Below are positions 1 through 8,732 of a stretch of DNA of 64,000 nt, piece after piece (the first letter of the stretch is position 1; the number at the start of each line of letters is the position of its first letter). The position numbers were made by a program, and so were the translations under genes. The notes below the pieces were generated by a model. The model did no database searches. It had not been told where the DNA came from and was given only the letters and a program-made list of their open reading frames with translations. This DNA is from Halomonas eurihalina (GTDB lineage: Bacteria > Pseudomonadota > Gammaproteobacteria > Pseudomonadales > Halomonadaceae): NCBI RefSeq assembly GCF_008274785.1, contig NZ_VTPU01000010.1, positions 1 to 64,000 on the forward strand. The letters run 5' to 3'.

Positions 1-445
1 CGAGGAAGAAGCCAAGCGTAAGGCCGAGGAAGAAGCCAAGCGTAAGGCCGAGGAAGAAGCCAAGCGTAAGGCCGAGGCAGCCGCTCAGAGCAGCCTCGAT
101 CGCGCCATCGCTGGTGAGGCCGAGGCGGCAGCCAACGCCGAGCAAGCCCAGCAAGCGGCCAATGGCTTCATCAACCTTGTTCGGCAGGCTGTCGAGCAGG
201 CTTGGGTGATCCCGCCTAATGTGGGAAATAACGCCAATGCGCTGGTGGCGATTCGCCTGGGGCCTTCCGGTGAAGTCTTCTCGGCCAGTATCGCCCGCAG
301 CAGTGGCAACAGTGCCTTCGATCGCGCGGCGATCCAGGCGGTGGAGTCCGCCGCACCATTTTCCGAGTTGCGTGAATTGCCCGCGTCGGTCCAGCGGGAC
401 TATCGTGAGTTCAACCTCAACTTCCGTCCGGGGGACATTCGCTGA
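1..445 (+). CDS. tolA: TolA, C-terminal part (5' end outside window)
   Basis: This is the 3' end of tolA; the reading frame is open from base 2 and the start lies upstream of the window. TolA is the inner-membrane protein that spans the periplasm and links TolQR to TolB/Pal. The first 25 codons are a charged helical stretch of repeated EEEAKRKA units, typical of TolA domain II. The rest is the globular C-terminal domain, with VEQAWVIPP and a C-terminal [10 protein letters not shown]. The stop overlaps the tolB start by one base (TGATG), suggesting translational coupling. The call rests on the repeats, the domain and the tolB-pal-cpoB order that follows. Confidence 0.93.
   Translation, partial: EEEAKRKAEEEAKRKAEEEAKRKAEAAAQSSLDRAIAGEAEAAANAEQAQQAANGFINLVRQAVEQAWVIPPNVGNNANALVAIRLGPSGEVFSASIARSSGNSAFDRAAIQAVESAAPFSELRELPASVQRDYREFNLNFRPGDIR
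2..73 (+). repeat. Three tandem 24-bp units inside tolA
   Basis: The 24-bp unit coding for EEEAKRKA is present three times with identical bases at the left edge of the window, and probably continues upstream. It encodes the alanine/lysine/glutamate helix of TolA domain II. Perfect identity at the DNA level suggests recent expansion or contraction by slippage or recombination. Confidence 0.9.
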
Positions 446-1731
446 TGAGAGCCTTGATGACCACCTGGCTGGCGGCATTGCTGCTATTTTGCACACCGCT
501 TGCTCAGGCCGAACTGACCATCGACATCACCCGTGGCAATGAGCAGGCCACTCCCATCGCGGTGGTACCATTCGCCGAAGGTGCCAATCTGCCCGAAGAC
601 CTGGCTCAGATCATTGCCGACGACCTGGAGCGCAGCGGCTACTTCGCTCCTCTCGAACGTGGGGCGATGTTCGAGAAGCCTTCCAGCAGCGATGAGGTGC
701 GCTTCGGCGATTGGCAGGCCCTGGATACTCGCTACATGGTGGTGGGCCGCGTCTCTCGCGAGGGAGAGGGCGTTCGCGTGCGCTACGAGTTGATGGATGT
801 CAGCGGGGAGTCGCGCATGCTGGGCGAGACCGTCACGGCGAGTTCCGGCCAGCTTCGCGCCGCCGCGCACCGTATCAGCGACCAGGTCTTCGAAGCGATC
901 ACCGACATTCGCGGGGCCTTTTCCACGCGTATCGCTTATGTCACCTCCGAAGGAGTCGGCGATAACATGTCGTTCAAGCTGTTCGTTGCCGATGCCGACG
1001 GTCACAACAGCCAGCAGGCGTTGAGCTCGGACGAGCCGATCATGTCGCCGTCCTGGTCACCGGATGGCAGCAAACTGGCCTATGTCTCGTTCGAGAGCGA
1101 GCGCCCAGCCATCTATGTACAGGAAGTCAGCAGCGGTCGCCGCGTGAAACTGACCTCCTTCGAGGGCCTGAACAGTGCACCGAGCTGGTCGCCGGATGGC
1201 CGCAAGCTGGCCATGGCGCTGTCCCGCGACGGCCAGCCGGAAATCTATACCATCGATATTGGCTCGCGTGACCTGCAGCGGATCACCAACAGCCCTAGCA
1301 TCGAGACCGAGCCTTCCTGGTCGCCGGATGGCCGCAGCCTGATCTATACCTCGGATCGTAGCGGTGGGCCGCAGATCTATCGCCAGGCGCTGGGTGGTGG
1401 TGAGCCCGAGCGCCTGACCTTTACCGGCAACTATAATGCCCGGGCGCGTTTTGCGCCGGACGGTGAGGCGATTTTCCTGATCCACAAGGGCAATAATGGC
1501 TATCAGGTCGCCCGGCAGGATCTGGACAACGGTCGACTGGTCGAGATTAGCGATGCCCAGCAGGCTGAATCGCCCAGTGTCGCGCCGAATGGCACCATGG
1601 TAATCTTCGCCACCCAGCAGGGAAGTCGAGGTGTGCTGGGGGCAGTATCCGCGGATGGACGCGCTTCATTCCGGTTGCCCGCAGCTCAGGGTGACGTACG
1701 CGAACCGGCGTGGTCACCGTTTCTGAACTGA
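445..1731 (+). CDS. tolB: Tol-Pal system beta-propeller protein TolB
   Basis: TolB is the periplasmic beta-propeller that binds Pal and receives force from TolA, helping outer-membrane constriction at division. The 428-residue product begins with a signal peptide (about residues 1-22, ending PLAQA before ELTID). After an N-terminal D1 domain it shows propeller blades marked by repeated SWSPDG motifs near residues 200, 245 and 289, with looser copies near 333, 375 and 421. Length matches the family. The ATG overlaps the tolA stop by one base, and pal follows 29 bases later. No anomalies seen. Confidence 0.97.
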   Translation: MRALMTTWLAALLLFCTPLAQAELTIDITRGNEQATPIAVVPFAEGANLPEDLAQIIADDLERSGYFAPLERGAMFEKPSSSDEVRFGDWQALDTRYMVVGRVSREGEGVRVRYELMDVSGESRMLGETVTASSGQLRAAAHRISDQVFEAITDIRGAFSTRIAYVTSEGVGDNMSFKLFVADADGHNSQQALSSDEPIMSPSWSPDGSKLAYVSFESERPAIYVQEVSSGRRVKLTSFEGLNSAPSWSPDGRKLAMALSRDGQPEIYTIDIGSRDLQRITNSPSIETEPSWSPDGRSLIYTSDRSGGPQIYRQALGGGEPERLTFTGNYNARARFAPDGEAIFLIHKGNNGYQVARQDLDNGRLVEISDAQQAESPSVAPNGTMVIFATQQGSRGVLGAVSADGRASFRLPAAQGDVREPAWSPFLN

Positions 1732-1760
1732 TCGATCTCAGTAGCGCAAGGAGTCCTACA

Positions 1761-2300
1761 ATGCAACTCAAGCCCTATGCCCGGTCCTTGGCCGTCGCCT
1801 TCTCCCTGGCCTTCGTCGCCGGTTGCTCCAGCACCGGTGGCACCCAGGATGGTTCCATGTCTGGAAGTGGTACGGCCAGCGGTTCAGGAGCGGGTGCCAG
1901 TGGTACCGGAACTGGCCAGGTCAGTGGTAGTGGCCTGGGCGATGGTTCCGGCCAGATGGCCGATTCCCGCATTCCCGAGGTGCGTACCATCTATTTCGCC
2001 TTCGATAGCGACGCCATCCGTCCCGAGTTCCAGTCAGTGCTGAATGCGCACGCCCGTTTCCTGCGCAACAACCCCAACGCCAACGTGGTCCTGCAGGGGC
2101 ATACCGACGAGCGCGGCACTCGTGAGTACAACCTCGCCCTCGGCGAGCGTCGTGCCGGTGCCGTCGAGGACTTCTTGAGCGTAGAAGGGGTTTCTCCGTC
2201 GCAGGTGGAAGTCGTGAGCTACGGTGAAGAACGTCCCGCTGCCCGTGGCAGTAACGAGGAAGCCTACGCCCAGAACCGTCGGGTCGTCTTCGCCTACTGA
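1761..2300 (+). CDS. pal: Peptidoglycan-associated lipoprotein Pal
   Basis: Pal is an outer-membrane lipoprotein that binds peptidoglycan and TolB. The start at 1761 is chosen because AAGGAG lies just upstream (1748-1753) and because it gives a proper lipoprotein signal with lipobox V-A-G-C22. Residues about 24-66 form a Ser/Gly/Thr-rich linker. The OmpA-like peptidoglycan-binding domain follows, with TIYFAFDSDAI and the LQGHTDERGTREYN signature. The product is 179 residues, normal for Pal. It belongs to the tol-pal operon. Two stem-loops lie directly downstream, before cpoB. Confidence 0.97.
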   Translation: MQLKPYARSLAVAFSLAFVAGCSSTGGTQDGSMSGSGTASGSGAGASGTGTGQVSGSGLGDGSGQMADSRIPEVRTIYFAFDSDAIRPEFQSVLNAHARFLRNNPNANVVLQGHTDERGTREYNLALGERRAGAVEDFLSVEGVSPSQVEVVSYGEERPAARGSNEEAYAQNRRVVFAY

Positions 2301-2324
2301 GCCGATTCTGAAAAAATGCGGTGA

Positions 2325-2371
2325 GAAGCGCGCAAGCGCTTCCCCGTGTGGGCGCCGGCGCGGCGCCCACA
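2325..2371 (+). promoter_or_regulatory. Twin stem-loops between pal and cpoB
   Basis: Two perfect inverted repeats follow one another in the 92-base pal-cpoB gap. The first has arms GAAGCGC/GCGCTTC (2325-2342) closed by a GCAA tetraloop. The second has 10-bp arms TGTGGGCGCC/GGCGCCCACA (2347-2371, counting the outer T-A pair). Neither is followed by a T-run, so they look like RNA-stability or processing elements, or partial attenuators that keep pal mRNA above cpoB, rather than a classical terminator. The function is inferred. Confidence 0.6.
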
Positions 2372-2392
2372 TCCGCGACGAGGGAATACGCG

Positions 2393-3202
2393 ATGAGACA
2401 GAGTCTCAAACGACTGTGCGCGCTGGGCGTCCTCGGATTACCGCTGGCCGTGACATTACCAGCCGTGGCTCAGCAACCGGTGGTCAGGGATCTATCCGCC
2501 GGCGACAGTAACAATACTTTCTACGACCAGACCGCCACGCGCGAGGAGGCGGGCGGCAGCCTGGTGCTCTTCAATCGCGTGCAGCGCAATCAGGAAGAGT
2601 TGCGTCGACTGCGCGGCCAGGTCGAGGAGCTGCGTTATCAGTTGGAGCAACTGCGCGAGCAGACACGCCAACAATACATGGATGTCGAGGATCGTCTGGC
2701 GGCGACCGGGGGAGGTCCTTCGGCCCCGGCAAGCCAAGCATCGTCGCCCAGTGCATCGGACGAGACGGAGTTGGCAACGCCCGACACCTCATCCTCGTCG
2801 GACCAGGCTGCCTCGGGCAGTGACAACGCGGGTCGCGAGGCGTACCAGGCGGCCTTCGCCAAGGTGCAGGAGCGGGATTTCGATGCTGCCAAGCAGGCCT
2901 TCCAGTCCTTCATCGACGAGTACCCGCAGAGCGGGCTGACCGCCAATGCCTATTACTGGCTTGGTGAACTGCACTCCGCAGAGTCCGAGCTGGATGCGGC
3001 GGCGGACGCTTTCGGCCGGGTCATCGAGTCCTATCCCGACAGCAACAAGGTACCGGACGCTCTCTACAAGCTGGGGCTGCTCAAGGCGCGCCAGGGAGAT
3101 ACCGAGGCCAGCCGCGAGCTGCTCGATCGGGTGCAGAATGATTATCCCGACAGCAGTGCTGCCAGCCTTGCCGAGGATTTCCTGAGGCAATCGGGCAACT
3201 GA
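2393..3202 (+). CDS. cpoB: Cell division coordinator CpoB (YbgF)
   Basis: CpoB is the periplasmic TPR protein that coordinates Tol function with PBP1B/LpoB during septal peptidoglycan synthesis. The start at 2393 gives a clean signal peptide (MRQSLKRLCALGVLGL..., cleavage near AVA/QQ at 25-26); a longer in-frame start at 2321 would bury it and overlap the hairpins. Residues about 60-100 are a predicted coiled coil (trimerisation), followed by a Ser/Asp-rich linker, then TPR repeats (AYYWLGELHSAE, DALYKLGLLKAR) to the end. The 269-residue length is typical. It is the last gene of the tol-pal operon. Confidence 0.95.
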   Translation: MRQSLKRLCALGVLGLPLAVTLPAVAQQPVVRDLSAGDSNNTFYDQTATREEAGGSLVLFNRVQRNQEELRRLRGQVEELRYQLEQLREQTRQQYMDVEDRLAATGGGPSAPASQASSPSASDETELATPDTSSSSDQAASGSDNAGREAYQAAFAKVQERDFDAAKQAFQSFIDEYPQSGLTANAYYWLGELHSAESELDAAADAFGRVIESYPDSNKVPDALYKLGLLKARQGDTEASRELLDRVQNDYPDSSAASLAEDFLRQSGN

Positions 3203-3219
3203 CCCGCGCGAGGTGAGCC

Positions 3220-3984
3220 ATGATGCCCTGCAAGATCGATTATGAACCCGCTGATGACCTGCTCGCCGATCGTGTCATCCTCGTGACCGGCGCCGGTGAT
3301 GGCATCGGTCGAGCCGCCGCCCTGAGCTATGCTCGCCATGGTGCCACCGTGATTCTGCTCGGGCGAACCATCGCCAAGCTGGAGAAGGTCTACGACGAGA
3401 TCGAGTCGGCGGGCTGTCCTCAACCGGCGATCTTCCCGCTTAACGTCGAAGGAGCGACGCTCAAGGACTTCCACGAGATGGCCGAAACGCTCGATGGGGA
3501 GTTCGGCCGCCTGGACGGCATCCTGCACAACGCCGGCTTGTTGGGGCGCATCACACCCTTCGAACAGTACGATCCCGCCTTGTGGGAGCAGGTCATGCAG
3601 GTCAATGTCAATGGGCCGCTATGGATGACCCAGGCGTTGCTGCCGCTGTTGCGTGCTTCGCGGGATGCCTCGGTGATATTCACTTCATCGAGCGTGGGAC
3701 GAAAGGGGCGCGCCTATTGGGGAGCCTATTCGGTGTCGAAGTTTGCCACCGAGGGGTTCGTGGAGGTGCTGGCCGAGGAGGTCGAGCACCTTGGCAGCCT
3801 GCGCATCAATAGCCTCAACCCGGGTGCGACCCGCACCGCCATGCGCAAGTCTGCCTATCCAGGTGAAGATCCCATGACCCTGCGAGCCCCGGAGGACATC
3901 ATGCCCACCTATCTGTGGCTGATGGGGCCGGACAGCCAGGGCCACAACGGCGAGAAGTTCGACGCCCAGCCGCCCCGCAACTGA
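3220..3984 (+). CDS. yciK: YciK-family short-chain dehydrogenase/reductase
   Basis: A 254-residue classical SDR, matching the YciK group of gammaproteobacterial oxidoreductases whose substrate is not firmly known. Visible motifs are the NAD(P)-binding VTGAGDGIGRAAAL near residues 22-35, HNAGLLG near 105-111, and the catalytic Ser plus YSVSK (Tyr near 170). Two consecutive ATG codons (3220 and 3223) leave the start ambiguous by one residue. It lies 17 bases after cpoB on the same strand, and is convergent with the phosphatase gene that follows. In Pseudomonas yciK is grouped with ubiG and mupP, so the neighbourhood is partly conserved even though orientation differs. Confidence 0.88.
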   Translation: MMPCKIDYEPADDLLADRVILVTGAGDGIGRAAALSYARHGATVILLGRTIAKLEKVYDEIESAGCPQPAIFPLNVEGATLKDFHEMAETLDGEFGRLDGILHNAGLLGRITPFEQYDPALWEQVMQVNVNGPLWMTQALLPLLRASRDASVIFTSSSVGRKGRAYWGAYSVSKFATEGFVEVLAEEVEHLGSLRINSLNPGATRTAMRKSAYPGEDPMTLRAPEDIMPTYLWLMGPDSQGHNGEKFDAQPPRN

Positions 3985-4010
3985 GCGACGTTGGAGCAAG
4001 GCAAGGCTCG

Positions 4011-4706
4011 CTACCGGCATGCATGGTCGGTGAGCAGGGCCTTTGCCAACTCCTCGGCGGTATCGACGCACAGATCCGCCGACCAGCCGCGATGGTCGTT
4101 TTCCACTTCCATGTAACCGTATCCCACCGCCACGGCGGTCATGCCGGCGGCGTGAGCGGCTTCGATGTCGCGTCGATGGTCGCCGACATACCAGCAACGC
4201 TCGGGCACAACGCCGAGGCGGCGCGCCGCTTCAAGCAAGGGGGCCGGATCCGGCTTCTTGACCGGCAGATCGTCGGCACACAACAGCACATCGGGATGCA
4301 GGCCGAGTTCAGCCTCCACGAGCTCAGCCACTAGAGGGACCGCGTAGGCCCGAGGCTTGTTGGTGACGATGCCCCAAGGGCGTCCCGCCTCCACCCAGGT
4401 TTTGAGCAGTCGATCCAGCGGCGGAAAAACGACGCTGTCGATGGCCACCGCTTCGCCATAGCGGGCCAGCAGAAAATCCCTGGCCGTCCCGTGGTCGGGG
4501 TGGTCCTTGTCAAGCCCGAGCGCCAAGGTTACCAGGGCACTGCCGCCATTGGACACCTGGGTGCGGATTGTCGGATAGGGTAGGGCCGGCATTCCGTGAT
4601 GTGCGCGCAGGGCATTGGTGGCACGTGCCAGGTCCGGCGCGGTATCCACCAGGGTGCCATCCAGGTCGAAGAGCAGCGCTTCGGGCTGTGGCAGGGCAGA
4701 AGTCAA
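4011..4706 (-). CDS. HAD phosphatase next to ubiG: MupP or Gph type
   Basis: A HAD-superfamily hydrolase with [18 protein letters not shown] at its N-terminus, VTNKPRAYA in the middle and [17 protein letters not shown] near the C-terminus. It would usually be named phosphoglycolate phosphatase (Gph). The gene directly follows ubiG, the position held in Pseudomonas by mupP, the N-acetylmuramate-6-phosphate phosphatase of cell-wall recycling, and it has the GYGY...GWSAD tail I recall for that family. There is no ATG. I prefer the TTG at 4706, which overlaps the ubiG stop (TTGA) and has GGAGG four bases upstream. A longer TTG start at 4724 is possible. Function between MupP and Gph is unresolved. 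Confidence 0.8.
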   Translation of the reverse strand: MTSALPQPEALLFDLDGTLVDTAPDLARATNALRAHHGMPALPYPTIRTQVSNGGSALVTLALGLDKDHPDHGTARDFLLARYGEAVAIDSVVFPPLDRLLKTWVEAGRPWGIVTNKPRAYAVPLVAELVEAELGLHPDVLLCADDLPVKKPDPAPLLEAARRLGVVPERCWYVGDHRRDIEAAHAAGMTAVAVGYGYMEVENDHRGWSADLCVDTAEELAKALLTDHACR

Positions 4707-5428
4707 AGCGCCTCCCGCCGGCAATGCATGAGGTAGTTGACCGAAACATCATTGGCCGACAAGCGGTAGCGGCGCGTCAGCGGCTGATAGGTGAGTCCAC
4801 TCTGCTCACAGACCTCGAGCCCAGCATCCCGCGCCCAGGCGGCGAGTTCCGAAGGACGGATGAACCGGGCGTAATCGTGGGTCCCTCGAGGAAGCATGCG
4901 CAGCAGGTACTCGGCGCCGATGACCGCCAGCGCATAGGCCTTGGGGTGACGGTTGAGGGTCGAGAAGAAGATCTGTCCGCCGGGCTTGGCCAACCGGGCG
5001 CAAGCCCGCACGACGGATGCTGGGTCAGGGACATGCTCGAGCATTTCCAGGCAGGCGACGACATCGAATTCCCCTGGATGTTGTTCGGCCATGTCCTCGA
5101 CGCTGATGCACCGATAGTCGACGTCGGCCCCTGATTGCTCGGCGTGCTGCCTGGCCACGGCGAGCGGAGCCTCGCCAAGATCGATGCCGGTGACAATACC
5201 GCCCCGGTGCGCCATGGCCTCGGCCAGAATGCCACCGCCGCAGCCCACATCGATTACCCGCCGCTCGGCCAGTCCCGCGCGGGCATCGATGAAATCGAGT
5301 CGCAGTGGGTTGATGTCATGTAGTGGCTTGAACTCGCCGGTGGGGTCCCACCAGCGGTCGGCCAGGGCTTCGAACTTGGCGATCTCCGCCGCGTCGACGT
5401 TGCCCATGTGGGACTGGCTTGCCGTCAT
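4703..5428 (-). CDS. ubiG: Ubiquinone biosynthesis O-methyltransferase UbiG
   Basis: SAM-dependent methyltransferase that carries out both O-methylations of ubiquinone synthesis. The start at 5428 gives [19 protein letters not shown], a normal UbiG N-terminus, and has a purine-rich GGAGAGGA site immediately upstream. A longer open frame extends to 5845 but overlaps galU antisense and has no family support. SAM-binding motif I is [16 protein letters not shown], and [14 protein letters not shown] matches the family. The product is 241 residues. It is divergent from galU and followed by the overlapping HAD phosphatase gene, so the two are probably co-transcribed. Confidence 0.95.
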   Translation of the reverse strand: MTASQSHMGNVDAAEIAKFEALADRWWDPTGEFKPLHDINPLRLDFIDARAGLAERRVIDVGCGGGILAEAMAHRGGIVTGIDLGEAPLAVARQHAEQSGADVDYRCISVEDMAEQHPGEFDVVACLEMLEHVPDPASVVRACARLAKPGGQIFFSTLNRHPKAYALAVIGAEYLLRMLPRGTHDYARFIRPSELAAWARDAGLEVCEQSGLTYQPLTRRYRLSANDVSVNYLMHCRREAL

Positions 5429-5483
5429 TGTCCTCTCCATTGGATTTGGCTGGCTCGCCGCGGTGGCGAACCTGGGCTCATTC

Positions 5484-5504
5484 GGTATCATGGAGCATGA
5501 TACC
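5484..5504. promoter_or_regulatory. Perfect inverted repeat between ubiG and galU
   Basis: Arms GGTATCAT (5484-5491) and ATGATACC (5497-5504) are exact reverse complements around GGAGC. The site sits in the 145-base divergent promoter region of ubiG and galU. An 8-5-8 dyad suits a dimeric regulator as an operator. No known regulator consensus was recognised, so the role is inferred from shape and position only. Confidence 0.45.
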
Positions 5505-5573
5505 CGTTCCGGGGAGCGCATTCCCATGCCGCTTCTCGATTTCATTCGCCCGTGACATGACAAGGACCGATTC

Positions 5574-6467
5574 ATGATCCGCAAGGCTGTTCTACCCGTT
5601 GCCGGTTTTGGCACCCGTTGCCTGCCCGCCTCCAAGGCGATTCCCAAGGAAATGATCACCATCGTCGATCGTCCAGTGATCCAGTACGTGGTCCAGGAAG
5701 CGGTGGACGCGGGTATTCGCGACATTGTGCTGGTTACCCACGGCAGCAAGAGTGCCATCGAGAACCACTTCGACAAGCACTTCGAGCTCGAGGCCAGCCT
5801 CGAGGCCAAGGGCAAGTGGGAACTGCTGGAAGAATTGCGCGCCATCGTGCCTTCCTACGTCAACATCATCAGCGTACGCCAGCCCGAACCGCTTGGGCTC
5901 GGCCATGCGGTGCTCTGTGCCCGTCCGGTGATCGGCGATGATGAGCCCTTTGCCGTGTTGCTGCCGGATGTCCTGGTCGACGACAGCGATCTGAGCGGTG
6001 GCAACGATCTGGCCGGCATGGTGGCATCCTTCGAACACAGCGATCGCAGTCAGCTGATGGTCGAGGAAGTGCCCCGCGACATGGTGCACAAGTATGGCAT
6101 CGTGGCACCCGAGGGTGAGGCGCCGGTGGCCGGAGAGGCCTGCCCGTTGGCGGGTGTTGTCGAAAAGCCGGCAAAGGAAGACGCTCCTTCCAACCTGGCC
6201 GTGATCGGTCGCTATATCCTGCCGGGACGGATCTTTCCCCTGCTGGCCGAGACGCCCCCCGGCGCTGGTGACGAGATCCAGCTCACCGATGCCATCGAGA
6301 CGCTGCGCCGCGAGGAGGGCGTGGATGCCTGGCGGATGCGCGGGCGTACCTATGACTGCGGCCACCAGCTCGGCTATCTGGAGGCCATCCTGGCCTACGG
6401 GCGTCGTCATCCCAGCTACGGTGAAGGCTTCCGTGACCTGCTCACTCGTTACACTGGCGAGGAGTAA
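5574..6467 (+). CDS. galU: UTP-glucose-1-phosphate uridylyltransferase GalU
   Basis: Makes UDP-glucose from UTP and glucose-1-phosphate for exopolysaccharide, LPS and UDP-glucuronate synthesis. The N-terminus shows the nucleotidyltransferase motif [33 protein letters not shown], the VEKP motif (residue near 196) and [10 protein letters not shown] later in the protein all match GalU. The 297-residue length is typical. It is transcribed together with the ugd-like gene starting 4 bases after its stop, which fits a UDP-glucose to UDP-glucuronate route. Confidence 0.95.
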   Translation: MIRKAVLPVAGFGTRCLPASKAIPKEMITIVDRPVIQYVVQEAVDAGIRDIVLVTHGSKSAIENHFDKHFELEASLEAKGKWELLEELRAIVPSYVNIISVRQPEPLGLGHAVLCARPVIGDDEPFAVLLPDVLVDDSDLSGGNDLAGMVASFEHSDRSQLMVEEVPRDMVHKYGIVAPEGEAPVAGEACPLAGVVEKPAKEDAPSNLAVIGRYILPGRIFPLLAETPPGAGDEIQLTDAIETLRREEGVDAWRMRGRTYDCGHQLGYLEAILAYGRRHPSYGEGFRDLLTRYTGEE

Positions 6468-6470
6468 AGG

Positions 6471-7766
6471 ATGCGCGTCGTCGTCATCGGCAGTGAGCTG
6501 GCCGCCGCCACGGCGGCGGCGGCTCTTTCCTGGGTGGGGCATGATGTGGTGTGGCGCCCTCACACTTCCTCGGATTGGAATGCGCTCGCGGCCAGTGCCT
6601 GGCTGAACAGCGAGCCCGAACTACGATCCAGTCTCGAGGAAGGGCGCCAACACGGCAAGCTCGATATTCTACAACCCGAGGAGGCGATTCCGAACGCGGA
6701 GCCATATGAAGTACTGTGGCTGGCTCTCTCCCCGGAGCAGCGCGATGATGGCGGTGACCTGGTCGCCGCCATCACACCCTGCCTGTCGGAATCGGCGGTC
6801 CTTATCAACAATTCCACCTTTCCGGTGGGCGAAACCGAAGCGCTGGAAGCTCGGCTCGGCGATGCACGTCGGACTGCCGTGGCCTTGGCCGATCTGCTCG
6901 AGGAGGGCCGTGCCTGGGAAACCTTCACGCGACCCTCGCGTTGGTTATTGGGCTGCGATGACGATCGCGCCGAACATCAGGTACGCGAGCTGCTGCGTGC
7001 GTTCAACCGCCGACGCGACGTCTTCCAGCGCATGCCCAGGCGGGCCGCCGAGCTGAGCAAGCTGGCCATCAACGGCATGCTCGCCACGCGCATCAGCTAC
7101 ATGAACGAGATCGCCGGCCTGGCCGACAGCCTGGGCGTCGATGTCGAGTATGTACGGCAGGGAATGGGGGCCGATACGCGCATCGGCTACGAATATCTCT
7201 ATCCGGGCTGCGGTTTCGGTGGTCCCAGCTTTTCCCGCGGCCTGATGCGGCTTGCCGATGTGCAGTCGGCTAGCGGCCGCCACTCGCTATTGCTGGATCA
7301 AGTGCTCGATATCAACGAGCACAAGAAGGAGACGCTGTTCCGCAAGCTGTGGGCTCACTACCACGGATGCCTGGAAGGCAAGACAGTGGCCATCTGGGGC
7401 GCGGCCTTCAAGCCGGGTACGGCGCGTATCGACCACGCGCCGGTATTGACGCTGTTGCGTGCGCTTTGGGCGCAGGGCGTGCATGTTCGCCTTCACGATC
7501 CGGCGGCCATCGCGGCGCTGCGTGACAAGGTCGGCGAACATCCGCTGTTGAGCTGCTTCGATGGAGATCCCCGTGAAGCTACCGAAGGGGCCGATGCCTT
7601 GATGCTGGTCACTGAATGGAAGGCGTACTGGAATCCGGACTGGCAGCACCTGGCCTCCCAGCTTGCCGGGCGTCTGTTGCTGGATGGCCGCAATATCTAC
7701 GATCCCCGCTATGTGGCCTCCATGGGGCTGCATTATCGGGGAATCGGAAGAAGCGCCGATCCATGA
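6471..7766 (+). CDS. UDP-glucose 6-dehydrogenase homologue lacking the catalytic cysteine
   Basis: A 431-residue member of the UDP-glucose/GDP-mannose dehydrogenase family, directly behind galU. The central helix AELSKLAINGMLATRISYMNEIA (read in two parts) keeps the conserved Lys197 and Asn201. The active-site motif normally reads GGSCFPKD, but here residues 250-257 are GGPSFSRG, so the catalytic Cys is Ser253 and the following Lys is Arg. The N-terminal nucleotide loop (VIGSELAAATAA) lacks the usual GxGYVG, and the C-terminal GAAFKPGTARID departs from the usual FKPNTDDxR. It may be inactive or have a changed reaction. It is intact, without frameshifts, so it is probably under selection. Confidence 0.8.
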   Translation: MRVVVIGSELAAATAAAALSWVGHDVVWRPHTSSDWNALAASAWLNSEPELRSSLEEGRQHGKLDILQPEEAIPNAEPYEVLWLALSPEQRDDGGDLVAAITPCLSESAVLINNSTFPVGETEALEARLGDARRTAVALADLLEEGRAWETFTRPSRWLLGCDDDRAEHQVRELLRAFNRRRDVFQRMPRRAAELSKLAINGMLATRISYMNEIAGLADSLGVDVEYVRQGMGADTRIGYEYLYPGCGFGGPSFSRGLMRLADVQSASGRHSLLLDQVLDINEHKKETLFRKLWAHYHGCLEGKTVAIWGAAFKPGTARIDHAPVLTLLRALWAQGVHVRLHDPAAIAALRDKVGEHPLLSCFDGDPREATEGADALMLVTEWKAYWNPDWQHLASQLAGRLLLDGRNIYDPRYVASMGLHYRGIGRSADP

Positions 7767-7771
7767 GTCAG

Positions 7772-7809
7772 CTCGATTTGCTCACGACGTAAATCGAGGC
7801 CAACTTTTT
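7772..7809 (+). terminator. Rho-independent terminator of the galU-ugd operon
   Basis: Arms CTCGATTT (7772-7779) and AAATCGAG (7791-7798) form an 8-bp stem with an 11-base loop, followed by a T-run at 7805-7809. It lies six bases after the ugd-like stop codon, on the right strand to end that operon. Confidence 0.6.
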
Positions 7810-7821
7810 AGATGAAGGCGC

Positions 7822-7856
7822 CAAAACAAAACGGCCCCGCCATAAGGCGGGGCCGT
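7822..7856 (-). terminator. Rho-independent terminator of sodB
   Basis: Eleven-bp perfect arms ACGGCCCCGCC (7831-7841) and GGCGGGGCCGT (7846-7856) with an ATAA/TTAT loop. Read on the minus strand the stem is followed by a T-rich stretch (7822-7830). It sits 24 bases past the sodB stop and faces the ugd-like operon, so it also insulates the two converging units. Confidence 0.85.
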
Positions 7857-7880
7857 TGTCGTTCGCGAGGCCGCGTTGGA

Positions 7881-8459
7881 TCAGGCGAAGTTCTGGGCCA
7901 CGAACTCCCAGTTCAAAACCTTCCAGATGTTTTCCAGGTACTTGCGCCGCGCGTTCCGGTAGTCGATGTAGTAGGCATGTTCCCAGACATCGACGCTCAG
8001 CAGAGGCGTGCGGCCGTGGGCGATGGGGCAGTCGGCATCGTCGCTGTTGATGATCTCCACTCCGCCGTCATCGGTCTTGACCAGCCAGGTCCAGCCGGAG
8101 CCGAAATTGCTCATGGCCTTGTCATTGAACGCTTCCTTGAAGTTCTCGAAGGAACCGTATCGAGCCTCGATGGCCTCGGCCAGCACACCACTGGGTTTGC
8201 CTTTCCCCTTCGGAGACAGGCAGTGCCAGTAGAAGCTATGGTTCCAGGCTTGGGCCGCCTGATTGAACAAGGGGCCGGAAGACGACGTGATGATCTCTTC
8301 CAGTGACTTTTCGGCGTCCGCCGTGCCCTCGATCAGTTGGTTGAGTCGGGTAATGTAGGCCTGGTGATGCTTGCCGTAGTGATACTCGAGAGTTTCGGCG
8401 GAAATATACGGTTCCAGGGCGTTCTTCTCGTAAGGCAGTGCAGGCAATTCGAAGGCCAT
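7881..8459 (-). CDS. sodB: Iron superoxide dismutase SodB
   Basis: Cytoplasmic Fe-type superoxide dismutase, converting superoxide to hydrogen peroxide and oxygen. The start at 8459 gives MAFELPALPYEKNALEPYIS, the normal N-terminus; upstream in-frame codons belong to the leader. Metal ligands are visible in order: EYHYGKHH, AWNHSFYWHCL, and DVWEHAYYIDY. The FNQAAQAWNH and SNFGSGWTWLV stretches favour the Fe rather than the Mn type. The 192-residue length is normal. It is monocistronic, with its own terminator, and divergent from the coiled-coil membrane gene. Confidence 0.96.
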   Translation of the reverse strand: MAFELPALPYEKNALEPYISAETLEYHYGKHHQAYITRLNQLIEGTADAEKSLEEIITSSSGPLFNQAAQAWNHSFYWHCLSPKGKGKPSGVLAEAIEARYGSFENFKEAFNDKAMSNFGSGWTWLVKTDDGGVEIINSDDADCPIAHGRTPLLSVDVWEHAYYIDYRNARRKYLENIWKVLNWEFVAQNFA

Positions 8460-8732
8460 TGTCGGATATTTCCTCGTCGTAACGGTGATCGGGATAAGGC
8501 GTCGGGAAGGGAGGCGGAGCTCCGGGGCAGATGTTATATCGGTGCTCGTTGATATTTCACCGTTCGCTCCACCGACAAAAAACTTTACACTATTCAGCGT
8601 GCTGTGCCTGTCCACTTGGCAGCATCATATCACCCGCTCCCGGGTGGCCCAATTCCGGTGACGGGTTGCGCAGGCCTTGAGCAAACTCCGGCACAGCCGC
8701 ACTCATCCGTCTCACCGCCCAAGGAGATCGTC

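Noticed and set aside
1-75. Short tandem repeats at the left edge as a CRISPR or satellite array
   Set aside because: The units are in frame, have no spacers and encode the EEEAKRKA helix of TolA.
5429-5845. Extension of ubiG upstream to 5845
   Set aside because: The extra residues are the antisense shadow of galU and lack homology; the start at 5428 has a ribosome site and the family N-terminus.
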